A DNA stretch of 64,000 nucleotides, taken from NCBI RefSeq assembly GCF_004357765.1, contig NZ_SMTE01000006.1, positions 278,911-342,910 of the forward strand, written 5' to 3'. How positions within the stretch are numbered: the stretch's first letter is position 1; each line of letters opens with the position of its first letter. Below, one piece after another: positions 9,224 through 19,884 of this stretch. The position numbers and the translations under genes were made by a program. The notes beneath the pieces are model-generated. The model worked only from the letters and a program-made list of their open reading frames with translations, was not told the DNA's origin and did no database searches. The stretch comes from Pseudomonas putida. Lineage in GTDB: Bacteria > Pseudomonadota > Gammaproteobacteria > Pseudomonadales > Pseudomonadaceae.

Positions 9224-10666
9224 TCAGACGCTGATGCACAGGTATTTGATTTCGAGGTAGTCCTCGATACCGTACTTGGAGCCTTCGCGGCCCAGGCCCG
9301 AAGCCTTGATGCCGCCGAATGGCGCGACTTCGTTGGAGATCAGGCCGGTGTTGATACCCACCATGCCGTATTCCAGGGCCTCGGCGACACGGAACACGCG
9401 GCTCATGTCACGGGCGTAGAAGTACGAGGCCAGGCCGAACTCGGTGTCGTTGGACATGGCGATGACTTCGGCTTCGTCTTTGAAGCGGAACAGCGGTGCC
9501 AACGGGCCGAAGGTTTCTTCCTTGGCGACGGCAGCGGTCTTCGGCACGTCGACCAGGATGGTCGGCTCGAAGAAGTTGCCTTCGATGATCTTGCCACCGG
9601 CCAGCACCTTGGCGCCTTTGCCAACGGCGTCGTCGATGTGTTCCTGAACCTTGGCGACAGCCTTGCCGTCGATCAGCGGGCCCGTGGTGGTGCCTTCTTC
9701 CAGGCCGTTACCGATCTTCAGCTTGGCCACGGCAGCGGCCAGCTTCTCGGCGAACGCGTCGTAGACGCCGTCCTGCACGTAGATACGGTTGGCGCAGACG
9801 CAGGTCTGGCCGTTGTTGCGGTACTTGGAGATGATCGCGCCCTCGACCGCCTTGTCCAGGTCGGCGTCGTCGAACACGATGAACGGGGCGTTGCCACCCA
9901 GCTCCAGGGAAACTTTCTTGATGTCCTTGGCGCATTCTTCCATCAGCTGGCGACCGATTTCGGTCGAGCCGGTGAAGGACAGCTTGCGCACCAGGGAGTT
10001 GCCGGTCAGCTCGCCGCCGACTTCGCCAGCGCTGCCGGTGACGACGCTCAGCACGCCAGCCGGGATACCGGCGCGGTTGGCCAGCTCGACCAGGGCCAGT
10101 GCCGAGTACGGGGTCTGTGAAGCAGGCTTGAGGACCATGGTGCAGCCAGCGGCCAGGGCCGGGCCGGCTTTACGGGTGATCATCGCGGCCGGGAAGTTCC
10201 ACGGGGTGATGGCCGCGGTAACGCCGATCGGCTGCTTGATGACGATCAGGCGCTTGTCAGGCTGGTGGCCTGGGATGGTGTCACCGTAGACACGCTTGGC
10301 TTCTTCGGCGAACCACTCGATGAACGAGGCGGCATAGGCGATTTCGCCCTTGGCTTCGGCCAGTGGCTTACCCTGCTCGGTGGTCATCAGGCGAGCCAGG
10401 TCGTCCTGGTTCTCGATCATCAGTTCGAACCAGCGACGCAGCTTGGTCGAACGCTCTTTGGCAGTCAGCGCACGCCAGGCCGGCAGGGCCTTGTCGGCGG
10501 CTTCGATGGCGCGGCGGGTTTCCGCGGTGCCCATCTTCGGCACGGTACCGATGACTTCACCAGTGGCCGGGTTGGTCACATTGATGGTCTGGCCGCTGTC
10601 CGCATCCAGCCACTCACCGTTAATGAAGGCTTGCTGGCGGAACAACTGAGCGTCTTTGAGCTGCAT
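9224..10666 (-). CDS. gabD: NADP-dependent succinate-semialdehyde dehydrogenase
   Basis: 480 aa aldehyde dehydrogenase that oxidises succinate semialdehyde to succinate, the step after GabT. Motifs are TPWNFPAAMITRK, the Rossmann and NADP region FTGSTEIGRQL, the general-base glutamate in LELGGNAPFIV and the catalytic cysteine in NNGQTCVCANR. ATG 10666 (MQLKDAQLFRQQ) gives the normal GabD length of about 482; upstream in-frame extension to 10831 runs through the promoter and is rejected. A perfect 7-4-7 dyad lies just upstream at 10700-10717. Confidence 0.96.
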   Translation of the reverse strand: MQLKDAQLFRQQAFINGEWLDADSGQTINVTNPATGEVIGTVPKMGTAETRRAIEAADKALPAWRALTAKERSTKLRRWFELMIENQDDLARLMTTEQGKPLAEAKGEIAYAASFIEWFAEEAKRVYGDTIPGHQPDKRLIVIKQPIGVTAAITPWNFPAAMITRKAGPALAAGCTMVLKPASQTPYSALALVELANRAGIPAGVLSVVTGSAGEVGGELTGNSLVRKLSFTGSTEIGRQLMEECAKDIKKVSLELGGNAPFIVFDDADLDKAVEGAIISKYRNNGQTCVCANRIYVQDGVYDAFAEKLAAAVAKLKIGNGLEEGTTTGPLIDGKAVAKVQEHIDDAVGKGAKVLAGGKIIEGNFFEPTILVDVPKTAAVAKEETFGPLAPLFRFKDEAEVIAMSNDTEFGLASYFYARDMSRVFRVAEALEYGMVGINTGLISNEVAPFGGIKASGLGREGSKYGIEDYLEIKYLCISV

Positions 10667-11005
10667 GTCGGCTTCCCGAATTGTTGATTGTAGAAAAAGC
10701 GTTTGAAATCTCAAACGAATGCTAAGCGGCTGCTGGGGTGTTGGACAATAGGCTGTTCGAAAAAAAGAACGAATGGTTGAACACCCTATCCGAAATCGCG
10801 CCCTTTCCTGCGCCGGGCAGGTGTGGCCCATTCGCTACCCCCGCGTTCTCGAACAGCGTGGACCGCGAAAGGACCGGTACAGGTTAGACGATCGAACTCC
10901 AGGAAATGCGATCGAAGGACCAACGGGCCTCTGCAAATGCTGAAAACGGCTACAGATCAATACGATGGACGCAACCGAATCAGATCGGTATCATGCCTGC
11001 GCGCC
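10667..11005. promoter_or_regulatory. Intergenic region upstream of gabD and tRNA-Arg
   Basis: No protein-coding gene is supported in these 339 bases. It carries the gabD promoter (minus strand) with a dyad CGTTTGA-AATC-TCAAACG at 10700-10717. A looser GTTC-N8-GAAC repeat lies at 10755-10770. The promoter for the tRNA gene (plus strand) is presumably near 10960-10995. The dyad lies 34-51 bases upstream of the gabD ATG, a plausible operator position. Confidence 0.5.
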
Positions 11006-11082
11006 GCACTCGTAGCTCAGCTGGATAGAGTACTGCCCTCCGAAGGCAGGGGTCGTGGGTTCGAATCCCGCCGAGTGCGCCA
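11006..11082 (+). tRNA. tRNA-Arg (anticodon CCG)
   Basis: A complete 77-nt cloverleaf including encoded CCA. The acceptor arm GCACTCG/CGAGTGC, D-arm with AGCTCAGCTGGATAGAG, anticodon stem CTGCC/GGCAG with loop CTCCGAA (anticodon CCG), and T-arm GTGGG-TTCGAAT-CCCGC are all visible. It decodes CGG arginine codons. A strong terminator follows at 11092-11118. Confidence 0.96.
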
Positions 11083-11091
11083 TCTTCAATC

Positions 11092-11118
11092 ACAAAGCCC
11101 GCCATGAGCGGGCTTTGT
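11092..11118 (+). terminator. Intrinsic terminator after tRNA-Arg
   Basis: ACAAAGCCCGC 11092-11102 pairs perfectly with GCGGGCTTTGT 11108-11118 around CATGA, ten bases after the tRNA end. Confidence 0.8.
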
Positions 11119-11249
11119 CGTTTCTGCGCACTCACCTAATGACGTTTTTCAATCGCCTCGATGCCGTTTCCTGCATTGCCGTGCAAGGCGCCGTGCCGGA
11201 TGCTTTATTTACTCCGACAGGTCGTACTTTTCACCCCGCAGAGGCCCTT

Positions 11250-11687
11250 ATGAAGAACGTCGAACAATTGCTCAAGACCAAGTCCCAACATCAGACCGTG
11301 TACACCATCGGCCCTGAGGACTCGGTGCTGGAGGCGCTCAAGCTGCTGGCTGAAAAGAACATCGGTGCCCTGCCCGTGGTGGAAGACGGACAAGTGGTGG
11401 GCATCGTCAGTGAGCGCGACTACGCACGCAAGCTGGTGCTCAAGGGACGTTCATCGGCCGCCACCCCTGTGCGGGAAATCATGAGCGCACCGGTGATCAC
11501 GGTTGAACCCCGCAAGAAGCTGGACGACTGCATGCAGTTGATGACCGACCGCCACCTGCGCCACCTGCCGGTGGTCGACGGCGGCAAACTGCTCGGTTTG
11601 CTGTCGATCGGCGACCTGGTCAAGGAAACCATCGCCGAACAGGCCGGGTTGATTCAGCAGCTGGAGCAGTACATCCGCGGCGAATGA
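11250..11687 (+). CDS. Small tandem CBS-domain protein
   Basis: 145 aa made almost wholly of two CBS domains (Bateman module). CBS1 contains EDSVLEALKLLAEKNIGALPVVEDGQVVGIVSERDYARK and CBS2 contains APVITVEPRKKLDDCMQLMTDRHLRHLPVVDGGKLLGLLSIGDLVK. Such stand-alone proteins bind adenine nucleotides or related ligands and regulate partner proteins; no catalytic domain is attached. ATG 11250 follows GAGG at about 7 bases; upstream in-frame codons run back into the tRNA and are rejected. Its partner is not evident from neighbours. Confidence 0.88.
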   Translation: MKNVEQLLKTKSQHQTVYTIGPEDSVLEALKLLAEKNIGALPVVEDGQVVGIVSERDYARKLVLKGRSSAATPVREIMSAPVITVEPRKKLDDCMQLMTDRHLRHLPVVDGGKLLGLLSIGDLVKETIAEQAGLIQQLEQYIRGE

Positions 11688-11694
11688 CCGAGCC

Positions 11695-12333
11695 TCAGTG
11701 GTAGGCACGCTCCAGTTCGTCGAGCTGATGATCGAAACTGCGCAGGCGTGCCGACCAGGTGTACACCAGTACCTCCAGATCACGGTTGAGCACGGCGGTG
11801 TTGCCCCGGTCGGTGCTCGAAGGCTCGCAAAGATCCAACTGGTAGCGTTCGCGCGCCATGGCCGTGGCCACGCTGGAGAGATCACGGGCATTGGCCAGCC
11901 ACCGGTGGTGATGGTCGTGGACCTCACGGTCCAGCGCCCGACATTGACGTCTGAGGGCGTCCAGGCTTTGCTCCAGCGGTGTCCCCTTGAGCTCGCCCAT
12001 GACTTCTTCGAACGTCCGTCCGGAGTGCCAATAGCTGCCCCAGAAGTAACGGTCGAACACTGTCTCGACCCGACGCAGGGCCACCTTGGTGTTCCAGATG
12101 GTCAGCAGCGTTCGACCCTGGCTCACTTCACGCTTGTTCAGGTGCCATTGCTGCCAGGCGATCCAGGTCAACGCCACCAACGTAACGGCAGCGGTCACGG
12201 CGGCTGCGGCGTAGAGAAACTGCACCGCCTGGCTCATCTGGTGCGTATGGCGGATGCCGTAGAAGTAACCGGCCGTCAGTGCGCCCAGGATCGTCACGGA
12301 GCACCAGAAACCTGGCGCGTAGGGATCTTTCAT
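11695..12333 (-). CDS. Conserved hypothetical membrane protein
   Basis: About 212 aa; the second ATG (12333) is best spaced from AAGGGG. Two N-terminal membrane segments are visible (roughly residues 10-28 and 36-62, FLYAAAAVTAAVTLVALTW). A hydrophilic, probably helical cytoplasmic domain follows, with HDHHHRW and many charged residues. I recognise no enzymatic motif. It converges with the CBS protein gene, with only seven bases between their ends. Function unknown. Confidence 0.7.
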   Translation of the reverse strand: MKDPYAPGFWCSVTILGALTAGYFYGIRHTHQMSQAVQFLYAAAAVTAAVTLVALTWIAWQQWHLNKREVSQGRTLLTIWNTKVALRRVETVFDRYFWGSYWHSGRTFEEVMGELKGTPLEQSLDALRRQCRALDREVHDHHHRWLANARDLSSVATAMARERYQLDLCEPSSTDRGNTAVLNRDLEVLVYTWSARLRSFDHQLDELERAYH

Positions 12334-12399
12334 CGCCATATCCCCTTATTGTTTTCCTGAGCATAGCAACGGCCAAATCACTCACAGCTGCCGCTCGGC

Positions 12400-12642
12400 T
12401 TATTTTTTTTGCGGGTGCAGCGCCTCGTTGAGTTGGTCGATCATCGGTACCCAGTCGGCATCCTCGACGTAGCTCTCCTTGAGGAAAGCCCGCTGCGATT
12501 CGTTCCAAAAGGGTGCGTCGACCAGCTTGGTGCCGTCATCGAGCGGCGAGTGGGTGGTAATGAAGCGCTCGATGTCCGTCGGGTCGTCCGACAGCCCGAG
12601 TTGCTTGAAGATTTCGGAAAATTGATGGGTCGGTGCGTCCAT
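12400..12642 (-). CDS. DUF2789 family small protein
   Basis: 80 aa acidic protein with an excellent ribosome binding site (AGGAGGCACC before ATG 12642). The sequence (HQFSEIFKQLGLSDD, IERFITTHSPL, DAPFWNESQRAFLKE, ADWVPMIDQLNEALH) matches the DUF2789 family as I recall it. No known function. It shares orientation with the membrane protein downstream and the YbaK-like gene upstream. Confidence 0.85.
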   Translation of the reverse strand: MDAPTHQFSEIFKQLGLSDDPTDIERFITTHSPLDDGTKLVDAPFWNESQRAFLKESYVEDADWVPMIDQLNEALHPQKK

Positions 12643-12702
12643 GGTGCCTCCTAGGCGCCTGGGCGGTTGTCCACGACACCGCCCGGCATGGGTTGAAGAG
12701 CA

Positions 12703-13161
12703 TCAGCACAATTCGCGCACTTCGGCGCGTGGTACCAATTTCAGGTATTGCTCCATGCTCATGTGGATGAGGTGATCGTGATCACCTGCCTCCAGGTAGA
12801 CATCGCCCTGACGGGTAAGACTCGAATCGAGCAGCATGTTTATCTGATAGGCCTCACCCAAGGCCGGCACGGCACCGCGCTCGCAGTCGCCGAACAGGCT
12901 CGGCAGGCCACTTTCACGGGTTAGCTGCCAAGCCCCGGTCATCCGTACCTTGCTCATGTCCAGGTGGCGGTTGGCCGGCAGCACCGCCATGAGGTAATTG
13001 CCATGACGGTCGTCGAGCATCACCGACTTGGCGACCCGCTCGGCGGGCACGCCTGCGGTACGGGCCGACTCGAGGCTGGTGGCCGAATGAGGATGGGGAA
13101 TGATGTCGTAGTCGCAGTTGGCCTGGTCCAGGCGTTGCTGCAGGGTCTTGGCCATACGCAT
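12703..13161 (-). CDS. YbaK/ProX-type aminoacyl-tRNA editing domain protein
   Basis: 152 aa single-domain protein of the YbaK/EbsC superfamily. Members deacylate mischarged tRNAs in trans. Features are IPHPHSATSLESARTAGVPAERVAKSVML, with the conserved lysine in AKSVML, and the glycine-rich end region. ATG 13161 follows GGAGG at ideal spacing; an in-frame start at 13185 is less likely. Which aminoacyl-tRNA is edited cannot be said. Confidence 0.83.
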   Translation of the reverse strand: MRMAKTLQQRLDQANCDYDIIPHPHSATSLESARTAGVPAERVAKSVMLDDRHGNYLMAVLPANRHLDMSKVRMTGAWQLTRESGLPSLFGDCERGAVPALGEAYQINMLLDSSLTRQGDVYLEAGDHDHLIHMSMEQYLKLVPRAEVRELC

Positions 13162-13257
13162 GTTGCACCTCCGGATATCCCCCACTGTTCAATTTTAGGC
13201 CGTGCCCGGGCAGGCATGGCTAAACTTTGCTTAGAGACCTCGACGAGGTGACGACAG

Positions 13258-14613
13258 GTGTACACGCGATGTTGCCGCTGGTTGCTCCTGGCGCTGCTGG
13301 CGCTGACCCCGGCAGGTCATGCCGCGCCAGGCAGCGTCTGGGTGCTGGACATCGGCGATGCCATCGGCCCGGCCAGCGCCGATTACCTGGTACGTAGCCT
13401 GGAGCAGGCAGGGGATCAGGGAGCGCAGTTGGTGGTGATCCGCCTGGACACGCCCGGCGGGCTGGATACCGCCATGCGCCAGATGATCAAGGCGATCCTC
13501 GCCAGCCCGGTTCCGGTGGTCAGCTTCGTCGCGCCCAGCGGTGCCCGCGCCGCCAGCGCCGGCACCTACATTCTGTATGCAAGCCACGTCGCCGCCATGG
13601 CGCCGGGGACCAACCTGGGTGCCGCCACGCCCGTGCAGATCGGCGGCCCAGCCGGCTCTTCCCCAGACAAGGCACCAGATGACAAAGCCAATACCGCAGA
13701 CGACGCCACCCTGGCGCGCAAGCAGGTCAACGATGCCGCCGCCTACATCCGAGGCCTGGCCCAGTTGCGCGGGCGCAACGCCGACTGGGCCGAGCAGGCA
13801 GTACGTGAGGCCGTCAGCCTGACAGCCAGCGAAGCCATGCGCCTGAAGGTGATCGACCAGGTCGCCGACGACCTGCCCGCCCTGCTCCGCCAGCTCGACG
13901 GCAAGACCATCACTGTTGCCGGCCAACCTCGCCTGCTGCAGACCCGAGATGCCAGCCTGATCGAACACCCGCCCGACTGGCGCACGCGTCTGCTGGCTGT
14001 CATCACCAACCCCAGCGTGGCGCTGATTCTGATCATGATCGGGGTGTACGGTCTGCTGTTCGAATTCATCAACCCAGGTTCGGCGCTCGGAGGGGTGGTC
14101 GGCGGTATCTGCCTGTTGCTGGGGTTGTATGCCCTGCAGCTGTTGCCGGTGAATTTCGCCGGCCTGGCGCTGGTCCTGCTCGGTATCGCCTTCATGATCG
14201 CCGAAGCGTTCCTGCCCAGCTTCGGCGCAGTCGGCTTCGGTGGCATCGTCGCCTTCGTGGTGGGCGCGCTGATCCTGATCGACACCGACGCCCCCGGATT
14301 CGGCATCCCGCTGGGGCTGATCGGCGCCCTGGCGGTGCTTTCGGCCGTGCTGATCGGCAGCGTACTGGGCATGGCCATCAAGGCCCGCCAGCGCACACCG
14401 GTCAGCGGCGATGCCGGCCTGGTCGGCAGCCTGGTGACCGTCACCCGGGTGACAGCGGACGACCCCTGCACCGGTACCGTACAGGCCCAGGGGGAATACT
14501 GGCAGGTCCAGTGCGCGACGCCGCTGCAGATCGGCCAGCACGTGCGGATCACGGCCCGGCAGGGCCTCATGCTGCAAGTCAGCGCCGCTGTTCCCGCGGC
14601 GCAAGGAGAATGA
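13258..14613 (+). CDS. nfeD: NfeD membrane-bound ClpP-class serine protease
   Basis: 451 aa, GTG start at 13258. A signal-like N-terminus ends near GHAAPG. A ClpP/SppA-like protease domain follows: [17 protein letters not shown], and the Ser-bearing turn [32 protein letters not shown], with catalytic serine in AASAGT and lysine in the ARKQVND region. Several membrane helices come next (about residues 245-380), then a C-terminal OB-like NfeD domain. NfeD proteases act with slipin/stomatin partners, and the slipin gene follows directly, its start region overlapping the nfeD end. Confidence 0.9.
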   Translation: MYTRCCRWLLLALLALTPAGHAAPGSVWVLDIGDAIGPASADYLVRSLEQAGDQGAQLVVIRLDTPGGLDTAMRQMIKAILASPVPVVSFVAPSGARAASAGTYILYASHVAAMAPGTNLGAATPVQIGGPAGSSPDKAPDDKANTADDATLARKQVNDAAAYIRGLAQLRGRNADWAEQAVREAVSLTASEAMRLKVIDQVADDLPALLRQLDGKTITVAGQPRLLQTRDASLIEHPPDWRTRLLAVITNPSVALILIMIGVYGLLFEFINPGSALGGVVGGICLLLGLYALQLLPVNFAGLALVLLGIAFMIAEAFLPSFGAVGFGGIVAFVVGALILIDTDAPGFGIPLGLIGALAVLSAVLIGSVLGMAIKARQRTPVSGDAGLVGSLVTVTRVTADDPCTGTVQAQGEYWQVQCATPLQIGQHVRITARQGLMLQVSAAVPAAQGE

Positions 14614-14615
14614 CG

Positions 14616-15368
14616 ATGTTCATGCAAGTGGGCTTCGGGGCCGTGCTGGTCGTACTGGCCATGTTGCTGCTATCGGCCTTTCGCATCCTGCGAGAGTACG
14701 AGCGCGGCGTGGTGTTCCAGCTGGGGCGCTTCTGGCAGGTCAAGGGTCCGGGGTTGATTCTGCTGATCCCGGTGATCCAGCAGATGGTCCGGGTCGACCT
14801 GCGCACCGTGGTGCTCGATGTACCACCGCAGGACGTGATCACCCGCGACAACGTTTCGGTGAAGGTCAATGCGGTGCTGTACTTTCGCGTGCTCGATCCA
14901 CAGAAGGCGATCATCCAGGTCGAAGACTTTCTCGTCGCCACCAGCCAGTTGGCGCAGACCACCCTGCGTGCGGTGCTGGGCAAGCACGAACTGGACGAAC
15001 TGCTGGCCGACCGCGAACAACTCAATGCGGACATCCGCCAGGTACTGGATGCACAGACCGATGCCTGGGGCATCAAGGTGGCCAATGTCGAGATCAAGCA
15101 CGTCGACCTCAATGAATCGATGATCCGCGCCATCGCCCGCCAAGCCGAGGCCGAACGTGAACGGCGAGCCAAGGTGATCCATGCCGAAGGGGAACTGCAG
15201 GCGTCGGAAAAGCTCATGCAGGCCGCGCAGATGCTCGGCAAGGAGCCAGGCGCCATGCAGCTGCGTTACATGCAGACGCTGGGGGCGATTGCCGGGGACA
15301 AGAGCTCGACCATCGTCTTCCCGTTGCCGCTGGATCTATTCAAAGGGTTGGCGGACAAGCCGAATTGA
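14616..15368 (+). CDS. Slipin (SPFH/stomatin/prohibitin-type membrane protein)
   Basis: 250 aa. One N-terminal membrane helix ([18 protein letters not shown]) is followed by an SPFH domain: [73 protein letters not shown] charged coiled coil ([21 protein letters not shown]) ends it. Slipins form membrane microdomain scaffolds and are the usual operon partner of NfeD, which cleaves the slipin C-terminal region in studied archaea. ATG 14616 is seven bases from AAGGAG, better than ATG 14610. Confidence 0.92.
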   Translation: MFMQVGFGAVLVVLAMLLLSAFRILREYERGVVFQLGRFWQVKGPGLILLIPVIQQMVRVDLRTVVLDVPPQDVITRDNVSVKVNAVLYFRVLDPQKAIIQVEDFLVATSQLAQTTLRAVLGKHELDELLADREQLNADIRQVLDAQTDAWGIKVANVEIKHVDLNESMIRAIARQAEAERERRAKVIHAEGELQASEKLMQAAQMLGKEPGAMQLRYMQTLGAIAGDKSSTIVFPLPLDLFKGLADKPN

Positions 15369-15371
15369 GGC

Positions 15372-15390
15372 GGGGGCGTCCTGCGCCCCC
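15372..15390. terminator. GC hairpin between slipin and LysE-type genes
   Basis: GGGGGCG 15372-15378 pairs with CGCCCCC 15384-15390 in the short gap between two convergent genes. No U-tract. Confidence 0.5.
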
Positions 15391-15398
15391 TGGCTCGG

Positions 15399-16031
15399 TC
15401 AGACTGGTGCGCGGCGCAAGGTCGCGAGGAAGGTTGCAGCACCGAGGAACAAGCCGGCGAAGGTGCGGTTCAGACGCTTTTGCTGCTTGGGCGTGCGCAA
15501 TACCCGCAAGACCCGGGCTGCGAGCCCGGTGTAGCCTGCCATCACCAACAGGTCGACGGTCACCATGGTCACCGCGATCGCCACATACTGCGCCAGCAGC
15601 GGCTCGTGCGGGTTGATGAACTGCGGCAGCACGGCGAGCATGAACACCAGCGCCTTGGGGTTACTGACGTTGACCAGGAATCCGCGGAACACCAGGCTCA
15701 GCGGCTTGCCGATCGGGCGGATGCCGGACTCATCGGTCATGTCCATCGGCAAGGCACGCCACTGTTTGTAGGCCAGGTACACGAGATAGGCGACACCGAA
15801 CCACTTGATCAGCTGGAAGGCGGTGGCCGACGCGGCGAGCACGGCGCCGACACCGGCAGCGATGATGGCGATCTGCAGGATCAGGCCCAGTTGCAGGCCC
15901 AGGGCATTCCAATAACCCCGCCAGAAGCCATACTGCAGCCCGCTGGACATCGAGGCGATGGCCCCGGCACCCGGCGACAGGCTGATGACCCAGCACGCGG
16001 CAAAGAAGCCTAACCACACGTCCATCGACAT
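15399..16031 (-). CDS. LysE/RhtB family amino-acid exporter
   Basis: About 210 aa with five to six hydrophobic helices and the family motif SLSPGAGAIASMSSGLQYG near the N-terminus, then LVNVSNPKALVFMLAVLPQF in the middle. This family exports amino acids or homoserine lactones from the cytoplasm. ATG 16031 follows GAGGT; an in-frame start at 16052 is possible. The substrate cannot be inferred. Convergent with the slipin gene. Confidence 0.88.
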   Translation of the reverse strand: MSMDVWLGFFAACWVISLSPGAGAIASMSSGLQYGFWRGYWNALGLQLGLILQIAIIAAGVGAVLAASATAFQLIKWFGVAYLVYLAYKQWRALPMDMTDESGIRPIGKPLSLVFRGFLVNVSNPKALVFMLAVLPQFINPHEPLLAQYVAIAVTMVTVDLLVMAGYTGLAARVLRVLRTPKQQKRLNRTFAGLFLGAATFLATLRRAPV

Positions 16032-16115
16032 CACACACCTCACTTCACTCAAACAAATGTTGCAAAACGTTAAGCTAAGCGGTTGGTGAAAAAATGACCA
16101 GCGAATTTTGCGTGA

Positions 16116-18026
<1,911 letters not shown>

Positions 18027-18073
18027 GATGGTCGCGGAGTCTACCAGCTTCCTCGGCCCGTAGCGTGAGTGGA

Positions 18074-18559
18074 ATGATGCACACCGACCTGTGGAATCAC
18101 GCCCTGGCCCTCTATGGGCGACCTGGCGTGGAAACCGCCTGCCTGGCACTGCAAGACCTGGGCGGCGACGTTTGCCTGTTGCTCTGCGCCACGTGGCTGC
18201 AAGCCCGCAGGGTGGCCGTGGACGAAGCGCGCATCAAAGCCCTGCGAGGCCTTGCCGAGCCCTGGCAAGGCCAAGTGGTCGGCCCATTGCGGGAGCTGCG
18301 TCAGCGCTGGCGTAACCAGGCGCACGACGATAGCGCCCTGGCGACGCTACGGATGCAGGTGAAGGCCATGGAACTGGAAGCAGAGAAGGTGTTGCTGACG
18401 CGGCTGCAAGCCTGCTCGCAACTGTGGCCCGCAGACCCGGGTGGCGCCTCGGGCGACTGGCTGGACGCATTGGCGCCGGTCAACGCCCTGGGCCACGGCG
18501 CGCTGTTGCGATTGCGCGCCGCAGCCAGGGGGCTTCAGGAGGCCGAGGACGGCGTCTGA
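18074..18559 (+). CDS. TIGR02444-type conserved hypothetical protein
   Basis: About 161 aa (alternative GTG at 18065 or ATG at 18077). The pattern LWNHALALYGRPGVETACLALQ and GGDVCLLLCATWLQARR matches the small alpha-helical family I recall as TIGR02444, usually beside the ABC-F gene in Pseudomonas. Leu/Ala rich, soluble, no catalytic motif seen. Divergent from the ABC-F gene; its last 25 bases overlap the end of algP on the other strand. Confidence 0.78.
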   Translation: MMHTDLWNHALALYGRPGVETACLALQDLGGDVCLLLCATWLQARRVAVDEARIKALRGLAEPWQGQVVGPLRELRQRWRNQAHDDSALATLRMQVKAMELEAEKVLLTRLQACSQLWPADPGGASGDWLDALAPVNALGHGALLRLRAAARGLQEAEDGV

Positions 18560-19671
18560 GCTGGGGTGCTGGCAGATGCTGCCGATGGCGAGGCCGGGGC
18601 GGGCGAGTTGGTCACCGGTGCACTGGCGGCCGGTGTAGTCGCTGGCTTGGTTTCGGCCGGTTTGGCGGCTACCGGCTTGGCAGCGGCAGGTTTGGCCGGC
18701 GCCTTGGCAGCGGGCTTGGCGGCAGGCTTTGCAGCTGGCTTGGTAGCGGATGCCTTGGCAGCCGGCTTCGTCGCAGCGGGCTTGGCAGCGGCTGGTGTGG
18801 CCGCAGTCTTGGCAGCAGGTTTCGCCGCGGCTGGCTTGGCCGAAGCCTTGGCAGCAGTTGGTTTGGCTGCGGCAGCACGTGTCGCAGGCTTGGCCGCAGC
18901 GGCCTTGGCTGGCGCCTTGGTAGCCGCAGGTTTGGCTGCAGCAGTACGAGCCGGGGCTTTGCTGGCGGCCGGCTTAGCGGCTGTCTTGTTCACTGCAGGC
19001 TTGGCAGCGGCCTTGCTCGTGGCGGGCTTGGCAGCAGCGACTTTGGCTGGTGCTTTTGCGGCAGCAGGTTTGGCCGCAGCACGAGCGGGTGCCTTGGCAG
19101 CAGCAGGTTTGGCCGCAGCACGGGCGGGTGCCTTGGCAGCAGCAGGTTTGGCCGCAGCACGGGCTGGCGCCTTGGCAGCTGCAGGCTTGGCCGCAGCACG
19201 AGCGGGTGCCTTGGCAGTTGCAGGTTTGGCCGCAGCGCGAGTGGGTGCCTTGGCAACAGCCGGTTTGGCCGCACGTTGATCGAGCGCTTTGGTGGCTGCC
19301 TCACGCACCTTGCCAACACCCTGGGCTAGCTTCAGGCTTTCCTGGGCGTCACGTTTGAGTTGCTGAATATATCCGCGGGTCTGGGTCTGGCGATCCTTGA
19401 GGGAGTCGAGCACTTCCTCCAATTCGCCGATGGCTTTTTGCGCTTTGCTCTGCGCCTTGGCTTTACCCGCCTTGGCCGCATCCTGCAACTTCAGGCGACC
19501 GGTGTGCAGTTTTTCCTGAGCCTTGCCACGCTGCTTTTCCAACTTGGCCAGGAGTTTCTCCGCGTCCGCCAGTGCTTGGGAGCAGGCATCTTCCAAATGT
19601 TCGAGCAGGCTGCTCGAAAGTTGCTGGAGCAGGTGTAACGGCGTACTTACTGGCTTCTTCTTGGCCGACAT
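18535..19671 (-). CDS. algP: AlgP (AlgR3), histone H1-like Lys/Ala/Pro-rich alginate regulator
   Basis: 378 aa. Residues 1-130 are a charged helical N-terminal region (LLQQLSSSLLEHLEDAC, KLLAKLEKQRGKAQEKL). From about residue 132 on, the protein is low-complexity Lys-Pro-Ala sequence, including five 12-residue units of the type KAPARAAAKPAA at residues 141-200, then looser KPAA repeats. This matches AlgP of P. aeruginosa, a histone-like DNA-binding protein affecting algD transcription. The repeat is prone to slippage, so length is expected to vary between strains. Ends inside the convergent upstream gene by 25 bases. Confidence 0.92.
   Translation of the reverse strand: MSAKKKPVSTPLHLLQQLSSSLLEHLEDACSQALADAEKLLAKLEKQRGKAQEKLHTGRLKLQDAAKAGKAKAQSKAQKAIGELEEVLDSLKDRQTQTRGYIQQLKRDAQESLKLAQGVGKVREAATKALDQRAAKPAVAKAPTRAAAKPATAKAPARAAAKPAAAKAPARAAAKPAAAKAPARAAAKPAAAKAPARAAAKPAAAKAPAKVAAAKPATSKAAAKPAVNKTAAKPAASKAPARTAAAKPAATKAPAKAAAAKPATRAAAAKPTAAKASAKPAAAKPAAKTAATPAAAKPAATKPAAKASATKPAAKPAAKPAAKAPAKPAAAKPVAAKPAETKPATTPAASAPVTNSPAPASPSAASASTPAQTPSSAS
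19072..19251 (-). repeat. Five tandem 36-bp repeats inside algP
   Basis: Five near-identical 36-base units encode residues 141-200 of AlgP (KAP-x-R-AAAKPA-x). Differences between units are single bases. The surrounding 18600-19280 is more degenerate repeat of the same kind, which also keeps all other reading frames open. Confidence 0.85.
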
Positions 19672-19884
19672 GGTTTACCTCCTGGCTGACGAGATTGCGG
19701 CTCATACTATGCTTCTGCTGCTACCGCCGCTAGGGCATGTGGACAGTATTGTTTGCGCCGCGTTGCATGCCTGGGCAAAGTTGTTATCTTGCAGCTCCGA
19801 GCAAGTGTAGTTGCTTAACTCATCATTGCCGATATTTGGCCCAATCACTTTATTGCGCGCATCCTTCAATTGCCTGGAGTTGTC

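Noticed and set aside
18424-19329. Long Gly/Ser/Arg-rich and Ala-rich open frames on the plus strand over algP
   Set aside because: They are the complement of the AlgP repeat DNA, which lacks stops in several frames; no ribosome binding sites and no family resemblance.
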